A stretch of 64,000 nt of DNA from the NCBI RefSeq assembly GCF_030936135.1, contig NC_082608.1:8835535-8899534 (forward strand), in the 5' to 3' direction. Source of the stretch: Gavia stellata (lineage: Eukaryota > Chordata > Aves > Gaviiformes > Gaviidae). The notes beneath the pieces were generated by a model, which made no database searches, was not told where the DNA came from, and saw nothing but the letters and a program-made list of their open reading frames with translations. A program made the translations under genes and the position numbers. This document shows positions 34,800 through 46,916 of this stretch, one piece after another (the stretch's first letter is position 1; every line of letters starts with the position of its first letter).

Positions 34800-37771
34800 C
34801 TCATGGAGTTTAAAGTTTATTTTAAACCTACTTTTGATTCTGGTACTAACATCTGGGATTTTATATGCCTGTTGTTCCTTGCCTTCCTATATTATTTCAA
34901 TTCCCTGTGCAGTCATATTTTTGAATATTTCTATACACTTACTATGAAATCAGATTAAAAGAGGAGGGAAAAACAACTAATATGCTTCAGACTGAGAATG
35001 GAAAAAAAATGGATTTTTTTTAATGGATAAGAAAAATCCATTGCAAATCTCTCTCTCTTTGTTACATGCTTTTACAAAATAGGTGTGTATATGTAATATA
35101 CAGTAACCATACATAGTCTGTTACAAGTAATTCACTAGTACTTGAGTGAGTTCATAATGGCTGTCTCTCAAAGACAGGGTTAGTTGACTTTGCTTTTGTT
35201 GTTGTCCACTCACATTGAGTGCCTGACTTTCTGTGGCCTGTTGTAACTCTGGGATGAACAACGTGGAATGACTTTTGAGTCAAATGTGGCCATTATGCTG
35301 TCTGAGAAACAGTAACTGATAAATTTACTCTGTAAAGCTCAAATGAAAACAAGATATATTACTACTTATAGATAGTTCAATTTGTAGTAGTGCTTATATG
35401 ACTTACCAATGGGATGTTATGAACATTCATTTCTCTTTATTCAAAAAGCTCTGTTGTAAGGATACTATAGGTGGTACTGCATTTTCCCGTTACTGAAAGT
35501 TGTCATAGTATGCTGCATTAGTATAGGTTTTAGAATTAGGAATAATTATTAAATTAAATTCCATTGCATGTTAAATTAGCCAAGCAATAGTGCTGTTTTG
35601 TTTTTGCTGTTTTTATTTTTCATGAACTTTGTTTTAACCTTAGGTAAATTATTTAGAGCTAAGGATTTTGTAATACCCCTAGCATAACTCACATCTGCCT
35701 TTTGTATTTGTTTTTTCCACCCTAGAAGCATAACTGTGTTGCATAAAAACTTGATGCATTTATTTTACTTAGTAATAACCAACTGTTCAGAGCTGAATTC
35801 CTAGCATCATAATACTGGGTGAATTATATCTTGTGTTGGCAGCTATGCTGTTTTGTCTAATTCTAGGATAGAGTCACAAAACATGTATAAATATAGCATT
35901 ACCAGTGGGAATGCTGAGTTAATGCTCCCCCAGATCTCTCCTTGCATAGAGGACTGGGCAGAGAGAGGATTGACTTAGCAATTAAAGGGGAGAGGTCAGC
36001 TCTGCAGTGCGTGAAACTGAGTCAGAGATGTGGTGAGAAAACAGTTACAATAGTGCCAACAAAATGTCTGCTGAAGGTTAGGCAACCTGTTATATTTGCT
36101 AATCAAATGCTAGTCATTTGCTGTGTATTTAAATATAACACTTAAAGAGCCTATTGTGGCATAATCTGTATGCAACATAGCCCATAACTAGTTGCAAATT
36201 GCAGTACAAATTACAGCATGGATATACTACAACCCTACTTGAAATACTTATTTGAACCTCAGAAACTCTTTTCAAAGGTTTAGTGGCATTTTGGCCTGTA
36301 GGAAAAGTGAGTTAAGGCTTCTGTTGTTCCGTGTTTCTCTTTTTTTTCCCTGTGAATGTATTAGATTTTTTTAGTATTTTTCTGGTTTATATTTGATAGT
36401 AATCAACAATATTGCACAAACTTCCAAAGTTAAAATTGGAAAGTTTATATATGTTTTCTAAGTTACATCTATGATATCTTCAGATTGTTGCCCTAACTTA
36501 ACTTCTGTCTCCTGCCCTCAAGAAATAAAGGTATCAATATAATTCATTCCAATGAAGCACGCTATCATGCTTTTCATATGTATGCTCTAAAAGCAATTGC
36601 CACTTCAGGTATTCAGGGGAATAAAATTAAATGGTACAAATTACAAGCCAGAGGGGATGGGGAGAAATCTGTAAGCAAAATATTTGTTGGGGGTTTTTTG
36701 TGTGTATGTGGCTTTTCGTTTTGTTTTTTTGGTGTGGGTTTTATGGTTTGGGTTTTTTCCCTGGAAGACAATACCCCTTATTGTGCCATTTGAAATTTCC
36801 TGTACAGCAGTCCACCTGCTTATTCAGTAAACCACCTTAGAGTAAAGCATTAATATTCTCTTTTTTTTTTTTTGTTTAAACAAACTTTTTTCTGCCTACA
36901 AAGTAACCATTGTGTTTTAACTCAAATAGCGGTATTTTAAATTGCAGGGGGGAAGGAGGACAATGAAAAGGAAAATAAGTGCTTAAATCTAAGAGTAGTT
37001 TTCTTAAAATCTGGATTTCTTAACACTGGACTTAATAATTTGTTTGTTAGTTTTTCCTTAAGCACCCCTCCCCCCCTTTTTCTTAACCTCCTTTATAAAC
37101 CTTTTTCTTCCCATTTTCCTAATTTGGGTGCTTTCCTAAATGGCAATGAACAAGCTCCTCTTTAAGTAGGCATTGTCAGATAAATCCTCTGAAGCGCTCT
37201 TTTGCACTGTTTTGATGGTTAAGAGAATTTTAGTGTAAAGGAAGCCTGAAATATTTCTCCATCTTGTTTTCTCTTCCTGTCAACAGTATATCTGTTACTT
37301 AATTCAACATACCCAAAGTAAAAGGGTGGTTGATAGGTTTTTATTTTTAATTTTGACTTACTAAAAATATAACTATGTATAATTTTTTCTAGCTTTGAGG
37401 TCTGTCTCTGTCTTTACCATTAAGAAACATTCTTCATTGTGCATATATAACATCCAGCACTTCCTAGCTCATGTGAGGCTAACTTAATTTCTGTATAAAC
37501 TATAAAAATGCAAAAGTTGAGTGCAGAAGGTGTATTTATTTATACAGAGGAGCATAAGGGATGAAAATAGGTTTTGGGGGTTTTGTTTTTTAATCTTTCT
37601 TGCTTAATATATATACATATCTAAACATCACTGGAATATAATACATTTATAACTTATATAGGTAATATATTTTTAAATAAGTTATATAATATATTTTTAT
37701 TTGCGTGATCAAATATTTGTGTGTGTCATCTAATGTTAAAAATTTTTTGTCTTACATTTTTTTCTTTGCAG

Positions 37772-37833
37772 ATTTGTTCCTTACTACATCACCAAATTCA
37801 CAAAACATTCAGTTTGAGACATGGGTAAATAAG
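37772..37833 (+). CDS. ITFG1: ITFG1 coding exon 7 (residues 210-230)
   Basis: A 62-nt exon completing Asp210 and encoding LFLTTSPNSQNIQFETWVNK. Human has a 20-residue block of the same length (LFLTT...FQFEIWEN), so the assignment is firm despite the variable middle. The human NAT sequon is not present here. The acceptor is TTTCTTTGCAG and the donor AAG plus gtaaga, ending in phase 0. Confidence 0.93.
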
Positions 37834-38218
37834 GTAAGAGAGAACCTAAATAACCATTCTGTTCAAACATAGACAAGTTTAAAAAAAAACCAAAAACAAA
37901 AAAAACCCCACATCAGTCATCTGATACTCCTTATTTCAGGAATGAGTGGAACTGATGTTGAGGCACTAACTGCACTATTGCATTTAGACTTCAGAATATC
38001 ACTGGAAATCTTTTACTCAGCATAAGTGCCACTGCAGATTTTTTTTTTTTTTTAACATGACTACTAAGTAAATCAATCAGACTGCCTTCATACAGAATCA
38101 TTAAGGTACACCTTAGCGGGACTTCTGGTGTGTCATCAGCTGCTCTAGGAGGTTACTGACATTTAGCATGGTGATTTATGAAGAAAAGGCTGATCAGATT
38201 TTTTTATTCTTGCTGTCT

Positions 38219-38547
38219 CAATTACCTGAAAGGAGGTTGCAGAGAGGTGGGTGTTGGCCTCTTCTCCCAAGTGACGAGTGACAGGACAAGAGTAAAGGGC
38301 CTCAACTTGCGACAAGGGAGGTTTAAACTGGATATTATGAAAAATTTCTTTACTGAGAGCGTGGTGAGACACTGGAGTAAGCTGCCCAGGGAGGTGGTGG
38401 AGTCACCCTCACTGGAGGTGTTCAAGGAACGTGTGGACATGGCATTGTGGGACATGGTTTAGTGGGCATGGTGGTGTTGGGTTGACAGTTGGACTTGATG
38501 ATCTTACAGGGCTTTTCCAACCTTAGTGATTCTGTGATTCTATGATT
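38219..38547 (+). mobile_element. CR1 LINE 3'-end fragment
   Basis: Plus-strand coding end of CR1: YLKGGCREVGVGLFSQVTSD, then RTRVKGLNLRQGRFKLDIMK, then NFFTESVVRHWSKLPREVVE, ending SLEVFKERVDMALWDMV with a stop. The 3' UTR follows (GTTGGACTTGATGATCTTAC) and ends in the typical terminal 8-mers ATTCTGTG and ATTCTATG near 38545. The coding piece is uninterrupted, making this one of the younger-looking copies here. The 5' end is missing. It is sense to ITFG1. Confidence 0.95.
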
Positions 38548-38740
38548 TGATTTAAGTAAGCTTTCTTAGATCTATGACTTCAGGTCTTGGGTAAGATTTT
38601 GTGGAGCAGAGGTTCAAAATCTCACTTCTGACTGTTAACAGTATGTATGCAAGTTACAGTTGAGAAAATCCTGAGTCCTATGTTAACCAAATACCACAAA
38701 TGCAATTCAAGGTTGGGGAGAATTAGGTCAATGGGTTAGT

Positions 38741-38757
38741 TTTATTTATTTATTTAT
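38741..38757 (+). repeat. (TTTA)n microsatellite, about 4 units
   Basis: A short tetranucleotide run of TTTA units in ITFG1 intron 7. Confidence 0.85.
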
Positions 38758-39962
38758 TGAGATTCTGCTTTTGTATTGCCTAACCTGGCCAGGGTGAGTG
38801 AAGAACCTCAATGTTAATAGCAATTAGTGAAATTAGTTGGTTTGAAACTAAGTGTATCCTTCATACTAAATATGTTATCCAAAAGGACTATAGTTAAGAA
38901 TCTTAGCATGTGTATGTTAAAAGTCTACTTTTTGTGTTATAATAGAAAGTGCTTAATGTGTTTCTTATTAGCTAAGGAATGAGTTTTTGAGACTTTATTT
39001 ACCTGAAAATTTATCCATCATATCACAGTGAGTCACTGTAGAACGGAGAATGTAGTCTTGTCTGTGACAACATGGCCACCTTCAAGCAGCTGCTGAACTG
39101 AAAAAGTAAATAAAAAAAAAATAGCTGCCAGATAGTCTCCAAATACTAATTTTTAGGCAAAAGCAATGAAAGCTGTACTAGACACCTTTTTTCTTTTTTT
39201 GAAAGCAGCAGGTCATGAATTCTATATTTCTAGCTTTTATATAGACTTAAAAATGAACAGTTATTGACTTTGATGAATTTAGTTCTTGAGGGTTGGAGTG
39301 TTAGTGACTACACAAGGTATTTAACCTGTTTCCTGTAGGTGTATTTTTAATTTTCTTAGAAATTTTGGATTTTTGAAACTCATGTATTCTAAACATTATT
39401 CTAGATTATATATTTTGTATGCATAGTTTTGCGTATCTTTAGAAAGAAAGAATTCTATTCTATGGAATCAATCAACCCAGTAAAATATGTCATACATACA
39501 GAATATATGTACATATATATCTATCTTAAAATATCTTAATTGATCCATTAAAAGTTGTTAAGTTGCTCTACAAACCTAGGCAAAGTAATTCCCTTCACTG
39601 ATACAGCATAAAATGCTTTAAAAGTATGTGCCTATATGATATATGCTTTACTGGCCAACTGAGCGCACAGGGCCTAGTCTTCTCTTCTGTATGGAGATGA
39701 TTTGCATAACTTTTTTTTTTCCCTCATGTGAGTTGTTATAAATTATATGTCAAGATAAAGATATGCAGTCGAACATCCACATGCTAACTGTCTCCAGAGT
39801 TGCATCTTCAACAGCATTGAAGTCTACAAACTGAATATGACATGAGTAAGCAATAGGGATAACTATACATAATCCACAAAACAGTATCATTTGTCTCAAT
39901 GGCTTTCCGTACACTTGTGTGTATAACACTTTATATGAGCTGATTGAAACGACTAGAAAAGT

Positions 39963-39990
39963 GGGCCTTAGGTCATGGGCCTGAGGTCAT
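39963..39990 (+). repeat. 14-bp tandem duplication with two AGGTCA hexamers
   Basis: GGGCCTTAGGTCAT is followed directly by GGGCCTGAGGTCAT, with one mismatch. Each copy holds the nuclear-receptor half-site AGGTCA (39970-39975 and 39984-39989), giving a direct repeat with 8-bp spacing. Confidence 0.8.
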
Positions 39991-40616
39991 CTTACTTGGC
40001 CACGAACACTTAATGTTTTAAATGTTTTTATTCCAGTTGTGATCCAGTTCTACAATAAACAGGGATCCAGCACTCCTCTTCTGTCTTTATGATGAAATAC
40101 TGGAATACTGTTTTCTGCAGGCCTAGGTTTTAATAATAGACGATTAAAACAAGACCTAAACCAGGCCGAATGTAAAATCAAGTTACTTCCTAATTAGAAG
40201 GAAAAGCAGAAGCTATTTTTAACAGGTGTGCAAGTGTATTTTTATATATTACATAGATATATAAAATCACATGTCAATATGCATAAATGCACATTAGTAT
40301 TCATAATCACTTAATTATGATTTACATTATGTTGCTGAAATAACCCAATCTCTTCCTCATAACACAGCAAAATATATGGACAGTTGTATCTGAATATTAC
40401 TATTGCTGGATTTTTGTAAGATTCCATGAAGTATTAGAAATGCAAAAACTCAGTCCCAATTTTCAGAGAATGCATTTTTTTTTCCATAGCTGAGATGTCT
40501 CTTTATTATCTACTTAGGCACTTTTTTATTGATGTGTATTTTCTTTGGTTCAAAAGTCACATTTTATCACTCAGTCTGCAATTCAGTTTTTCCATCATCT
40601 TTGTCCTGTTTGATAG

Positions 40617-40701
40617 GATGGGAACTTCTCTAAAACTGGAACAAGTAAGGAAACGCCTAGTGGTGTGAAAGTTGTTGGACAGTCCGTGTTTGCAGATTTT
40701 G
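40617..40701 (+). CDS. ITFG1: ITFG1 coding exon 8 (residues 231-259)
   Basis: An 85-nt exon encoding DGNFSKTGTSKETPSGVKVV, then GQSVFADF and the first base of Asp259. N233 is a sequon (NFS). The DGNFS start and VVGQS-FADF end match human ITFG1. The exon stops inside the fifth loop, D257-F-D-G-D-G. The acceptor is TTTGATAG after a pyrimidine-rich tract; the donor is gtgagt. Confidence 0.95.
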
Positions 40702-42189
40702 GTGAGTTTTAGTCTCCTAAACTATCCTGAGTGTTTCTTTCTTTTTCATATTTTGGTTAGCTACTGTAAATCAAAGAATAAAGAAAGATGTTAAGCTCTA
40801 AAAGTTTTAGGTTTTTTTTTTTTTTTTTTACTTTTGTTTTTTAAGGTGTTATATCTATTTGACTGTAAATCTTGAAATATCTGGGAGTAATTATTAATAA
40901 ATTCAACTAAATTCAACTTTGGCTATTCCAGTACATTCTGCATCACATGTATCTACTTTTGAGTGCCACACTTAAGGACTGTTGCTTTGAGGCATGGTAC
41001 AATGCCAAACTTACTTTTATCAGACATGTATTTTGTTTGTCATGAATTTGGGTTTTTTCCCTAATCCTGTTCAGAAGATACTATTTGAGTAAATGTTCAT
41101 AAATTCTTCACTTTTACAAACTAATAAAGCCAAAATGTAAATGAATTAAAATTACTTGAATAAAGATTGATGAAACATGGTAAAATCTTAATGGTTGTAA
41201 TTGAGAATTCTGGAAGGCTTTTGAACAGAAGAAAAACTTGATTTATATATAAATCTATTTTTTCAAGGTGTGTGTCATCTTATAGAGAACAGGAAGTGTT
41301 GGGTTTGTAGTCCAAAAAATACTTTTTTTCTGTGCTCTAAAATAAGAATTTTGCAACCCAAGGAAAAGTGCTACAGGCCTGATTCTCCTGACACTACTGA
41401 ATGTAAATAATTTCTTAAAAGAACTGATTTACTATATTTATATAACATGCTTGTTAATTGTGAGATTAAGCCTGTCTTTAAATGTTGTCAAAAGGTAGCC
41501 TTGTTGCATTATTTTGTTTTAAAATCTGTTTTAAAGAAAATGACAATTTTTTAAATTGTCAGGTTCTATATTAGACCCAGAGTCTGATTCTCTTGCTCTA
41601 TGTTGCCACTTAAAGTATTCTTAAGAGTTCTAGCAAAGCTGTTTACTGACATGTAACTAGAAGACACCTCTGCTAGATAGTTAATTATCCTTAGATCCTT
41701 GTCTAGCAACTATGGATGTGTTTCCAGATCTATAGTAAATGAAATAAGGTAGAAGCTGAACAGTGCTCTAGGTTCTTCTGTGAAATGTTTAACACATTTT
41801 CTAAAATCTTTGTAAAAGTTTTTGTAAAATCTTTTACTGTTTATCCACAAATATAAACACTTGTGCATATAATATCTGAAAGAAAGAATAGAATACTATG
41901 GTTTTTGCAGTTAAAAAAAAATGTAAGGGTGTTGGGTTTTTTGTTACCATTTTCCAAGCTGATGTTCTGAATAATGTGCCTTGATAGGTACTAAGTAGAA
42001 ATCTGTGAGTGTTTTGTTTTGTTTTTTAAACAATGGCAATGTGGAAAGCAATCTTTATGTAGGATAACTTTATCTCTATGTTAGGTAGCTAATGAGCCCA
42101 AATGATATATCATAATTGTAGAAACTTATCGTAATTAATGGAAATTCAATAAACCCTGGCATATCTTTGCAAAGAGATGTGGAACTGTT

Positions 42190-42243
42190 CAAATGTTAAC
42201 TTTTGAAAATGTTAACTTTTGAAAATTTTAACATTTGAAAATG
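42190..42243. repeat. AT-rich tandem repeat with 10-bp inverted arms
   Basis: Units of AAATGTTAACTTTTG type are repeated about three times. CAAATGTTAA at 42190-42199 is the exact reverse complement of TTAACATTTG at 42228-42237, so the region could form a small hairpin. Confidence 0.75.
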
Positions 42244-42838
42244 TGAATAAATTGAATGCACGGTTCAGTACACTATGTGCTTTTGATACAGCCAAGGTTA
42301 TGAAAGACAATGGCCAGTATGGCTACCTTATCCAGGGGGGGCTGCTGTTTTGGAGTTCTCTCACCAGTTGGTTAATACCCTGCTCTGCAAAGTATCATCG
42401 AATTCATAGGTAAAGCACTAGTGTGAGGCAATAGTGGAGCAATCTTTCTAGTAAGGATGGATATAATGGGAGAAAACGCATTCAGGGACTTAAGAAATGC
42501 ATGCAAATAAATGTAGAGGGACAGCATATATGGCAAAGTGGGTGGAGAGGCAAGGAATCATCAGTGTCATCTATGGGTGGAGATACTGGCTTTTCAGAAG
42601 CTGACTTTTTAGAACTGGTGATTCTGAAAGATCTCAGCCATTTCATCTCTAAAAGAACACCCAGCACAGATCTTGCAGTATGAGGGTCTTGCTTCCTCTT
42701 CCTGAACAGCTACATACACACTATCATCTTTATCTTCATTCCAGATCACTCAAATTGGTGCAGGGTGAAGGATGGGAAATGGTTTAATGGTCTTTCTGCC
42801 CGTTAACTTTCCTAAGTGAGTGAAAGGAGTGCTATAAA

Positions 42839-42853
42839 TGTGTGTGTGTGTGT
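42839..42853 (+). repeat. (TG)n microsatellite
   Basis: A run of about seven TG dinucleotides in ITFG1 intron 8. Confidence 0.85.
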
Positions 42854-45800
42854 ATTTTTGATAGAGGAATAAAGTTTATTCTGACAACTACGGAAATACT
42901 TATGACTCTGATTTCAAATTTACTATTTGAGTACTATTATGACTTTAATTTTTCTTCTGTTGTAACAGTGGGTAGGAAATAGACTGGTGCATCACTTTTT
43001 TTTACCTTCCCAGCATTAATTCAAAATAATCAAGACAACAAATACTTATTTTCTCATTAAACAAAGTTTTAGAGAATATTGAAGTGAATGTGGTACTAAA
43101 ACAACGTGTATGAGTAACAAAGGGATATAACTCTAAATTCCATGTTCTTTATGAAATGCAGTCTGAAGGAAGTTGAATAATATCCCACCACCATCAAAAA
43201 ATCCTACCTACAGCAAAATAGTTCTGTGTAAGAGTGGCTATACAGGAATTGGTAGGAGGAAAAAAAACTTTTAATACAAAGGAGTATCTTAGTTGAGTTC
43301 TGCTCATGTTAATTTTCATTCCAGTATTTTTAGTTCTGCACCAGTCTAACAATAAAGAGGCAAAACCTCCCATAACTAGAATAACACTGTATCAGAGTAA
43401 CTACATTTACCTGCTGTGCTATGTCTGCATATGCTTAGATACTTCAGAAGGTAGGCATTTATCATACAGATTCTGCTGGTAGTGAGCTGAAGTTAAATAA
43501 AATGACTTAATAGAAATGGTTTGTCAGACTTGAACATCTCCTGTTTTCAGTTTTCTGTTTCAAAAATGATGAAATAGTGATTGTCATAAGTCAAAGGAAG
43601 TTAAGGTATGATGGTTTGCAGTTTGAAATGGTAATTTGGCTTTCCGTAATGGGGCCTGAAAGAGGTTTCATTGCACAACAAACCAAAATAATAGCACAGT
43701 GAAAATGTAAAATGAGATACATTAGAAGATTGCACTGCCTTCTACCTAAGTAGCTTTTGCCAAACTGTGTGTGATACACTAAGCGGAACATACCATAGTG
43801 CTCTCACTCTGCTCTATGCATGCTGCAAGCATCTTCTCTATTGGCACTGGCATACAGCTGCTGTGACTAGAAACACATTCAATATACAGCCACAAGCCTA
43901 TAACAGTCTTATTTTTGTGTTGCCTGCCTCTTTTCTTCCCCTTTCTTGACATTTTCTGTATCTCGTAGATGATGTGCCAGCCTTGCCATTAGCTGTAGGT
44001 CTCAAAGGATTCCATATTTCTCTGTGCTTTCACTCTCTGCCACTCCTCATTTACTGAACTTGTGCATATTAGACTCTGGAACGCTGTCAGGTCCAGACAT
44101 GAGCTTGGGAATATGTCACTTGTGCTGCCACCTTCTCATTTACACCCCCCTTTCTATTTGTACACTGTTACACTTCTGCAGTCCAAGATTCTGATTATTG
44201 ATCACACCTACCTCTTAGCAAAACATGTTTTGTTTCAACCGATGACTTTGTCTAACATTACTTCCTGCTTCCAAAAATTTTATTTGAAGTACTCTTTCCA
44301 GGTGTAAGTATTTACCTCTCATTTGAAAAAAGGGGGGAGTTTTGAATAAGATCCTGACTGACAACCTTCAAAGGCAACTAATTTTGGGTAAGGTTTCCTT
44401 TCTTAAACTAAGCAGGTTGAACAACAGCTATCAAGTAGAAATTATTTAAATAAGTGGAGCTGGAAAAAACAACAATTAGGTGACTCATGAGAAACTGTCA
44501 CAGATGTTAGTGTAATCTTAGCACCAGGTGTTCCTGAAGTACTCAAATAATAAGAGAATTTTTCTTCCCATGAAAAGGATACACAAATGTATGTTTGTAT
44601 ACATCTATATATATGTGTCTGTAAGGACTACTACATTTCTGTATACACATACGTGTATATATTCTAGTGGGAAAATATGCCAAAGCAGGTGTATATATAT
44701 CAATATATTTATGGTAATGTAAGAGACCTTAGACTTTATGTCTAAATTGGAAACTCCAAAATAAGTAGCACTCCCCTCTGTTACATGATAGCAATGATTG
44801 GTACATTAACCTGACCAAAGGACAGAGAACAATTGACAAATTTGTATTGCACTTTTAAAAATAAATCAAAATGCTTTGTGACATATTTATTACAAATGGC
44901 ATTTCAACTGATAAGGGTGAGCAGAGCTGGGCACTAGAGAATTCTGCACTTACTTGTCCAATACATTGCTCCAAACAAGTAACAGCTCTTCATTATTACT
45001 TCTTCTATTCTTCTCATGTCACTATGGTAATTGCAGTGCAGTGGTTGCTATAGCAAAAATGATTACTCTTCCGTTGTTGTTATCTGTATTCTAGCAGAGG
45101 CTTTTTATAAGATCTGCTCGTACTGTCTTTAGAGGCTAGAATTCTGATAAATAATTGCAATTATAAAGAATGTTAATTGTCACTTGAAATAGTTGAAAAT
45201 TTTGTATTTGTTAAAGAAATTTGAGGATTTCAGTGGGACACTCTGAAAACAACCAATTTTTTTTAGTAACGAGATGCATGTGAATCATATTTTGGACACA
45301 CAAACCTGCTATTTTCTTGCTACCTTGAAGATTAATGAAATATGTCTTCAAAGTAGTGACCCAGAAGCAATTAGCATAGAATATTGTGCTGTTTATACAG
45401 TCTATTAATTCATTTTTATTGGGAATGTTTAATGTTATAACTGCTATTCAACTATGATTGGTTTAGTTGGTTTAGTGGAGATTAATAAATCATACTTGGT
45501 GATATCTGATCTAAGAATGTAAAAGTTTGATTAATCAGTCACTGATTTTTACCTAGTTTAGGCAAAGAAATTTATTGCGGCCTGCATGTAAAGAGAATAA
45601 AAAATAGCTTTTTGAAACCAAACTAGATCATACTGTTGATAGTGTCCTCATAAGTAAATACAACACAACTCTTACTTTCTCAAGGTTGCATTTAGCCAAC
45701 TCCACCTTACTTCTTTATGTTTTACTCACCATTTGTTTTCTTAGGTGCTACTGAGCCTTTATCTGTGTAGTCTTCCCTAATTTATGAAGTCTGTGTTTAC

Positions 45801-46889
45801 TCCTACTATGCAAACTTGCTTACTTTTTGACAAAGCATGGATTGGGATTGTTAAAGTTCTATCCAAGTCTCTTAGGGACTTGAACTCAAATTTTTTTCAT
45901 GTTTAAAATCCAGTTATCCAACTAACCAAGACAATTTTTTCTGTTCTTCTCCCTATCAAGTAATCAAACTGTTTCACATATGTTAACTACTTGTATGACA
46001 TATGGTAGAAATTATCATTTTTCTCGTAGGAAATGATAGCTCATTGTTGCCAGTTAATTATGTTTAAGCAGGATAACAGAGAGCTTAACCTTTGGGGTTT
46101 TTTTTAAGCCATTCATTGAACTGCAAAATGCATTTTGGAGGAAGATTTTTGTTTAAAGTAGACTTTGATTATTCTGCAGCTGGTATCTTGAATACACTGC
46201 TTTTCTTCCTGCAGTTGCATTTCAATTTTGTAGCTTTTAGTTTTATGTATCAACTTCATTTTAGCGTCTGAATTTCTTTATTTTTTTCCTTTTCTTCAGA
46301 ATGTTGCATCTTCAGGTGTAGTAGCTATGTATCAAAGGCAAATTTTAATGGTGCATTTCAGTAAATAACTCCTTTATAAAGCAATTGTCTTTTGAGCACT
46401 GCATTGTGAAAATGTACTATTGCTCCTGTAGTCAATAAAAGGATTCTCTAAGAACCTTAAGATGCAGGAAGACAATACTTCTGTGTTTGAAACACTCTGC
46501 ATTTGTTGCTGTGATCAGTTTGGGTCAAAAAGATATGAAAGCTGATGGTAATAAAGAATTCTGACTGATTTTAGATAAGGAAGAAGTTGTTTTAGTAACA
46601 GATGCACTTCAGTTCATCTGAAACTGCCGTGCATAGAGACATACCAAGTTAAATGCCACTTGGGTTTTGAGTTTGTGAAAGTGGTTTTGAGTCATGAAAG
46701 TGTATTTAGAGGTTAAGTTTGTCTTATTTGTTAACCAGCAATGCTGTTCAGTGATACCTTTTAATTTTAATATTAGTCCTACTTTTAAAATTTCTAGCAT
46801 TTTTGACAGTTCTTTCTAGAAAAAGTTCCTGTATTTTGAGGTTTAAGGTCATAGCTATAAGTGTTACTCCTTTGCAGTTCCTTTAAGTT

Positions 46890-46916
46890 AAAAAAAAAAA
46901 AAAACCAACCACACAC
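46890..46916 (+). repeat. A15 run followed by A/C-only tract
   Basis: Fifteen A followed by CCAACCACACAC. A second A/C-only stretch lies at 46927-46945. No retroposon body was recognised upstream. Confidence 0.8.

Larger units (their letters stand above)
23983..37771 (+). other. ITFG1: ITFG1 intron 6
   Basis: A 13.8-kb intron. It contains CR1 tails at 27617-27672 and 33634-33720, a 20-base T run at 34780-34799, G/T-only tracts (for example 24662-24686 and 36683-36705), and a less AT-rich segment near 31120-31740 with an unexplained 170-codon minus-strand ORF (31208-31720). No ITFG1 exon appears to be missing, because exon 6 joins exon 7 in phase and in homology. Confidence 0.8.
37834..40616 (+). 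other. ITFG1: ITFG1 intron 7
   Basis: A 2.8-kb intron with an A/C-only tract at 37881-37912, a CR1 3' fragment at 38219-38547, a short (TTTA)n run at 38741-38757 and a 14-bp duplication carrying AGGTCA at 39963-39990. Nothing else was recognised. Confidence 0.82.

Noticed and set aside
38178..38462. 94-codon plus-strand ORF taken as a host gene
   Set aside because: It is the coding end of a CR1 LINE with its 3' UTR and terminal 8-mers attached.
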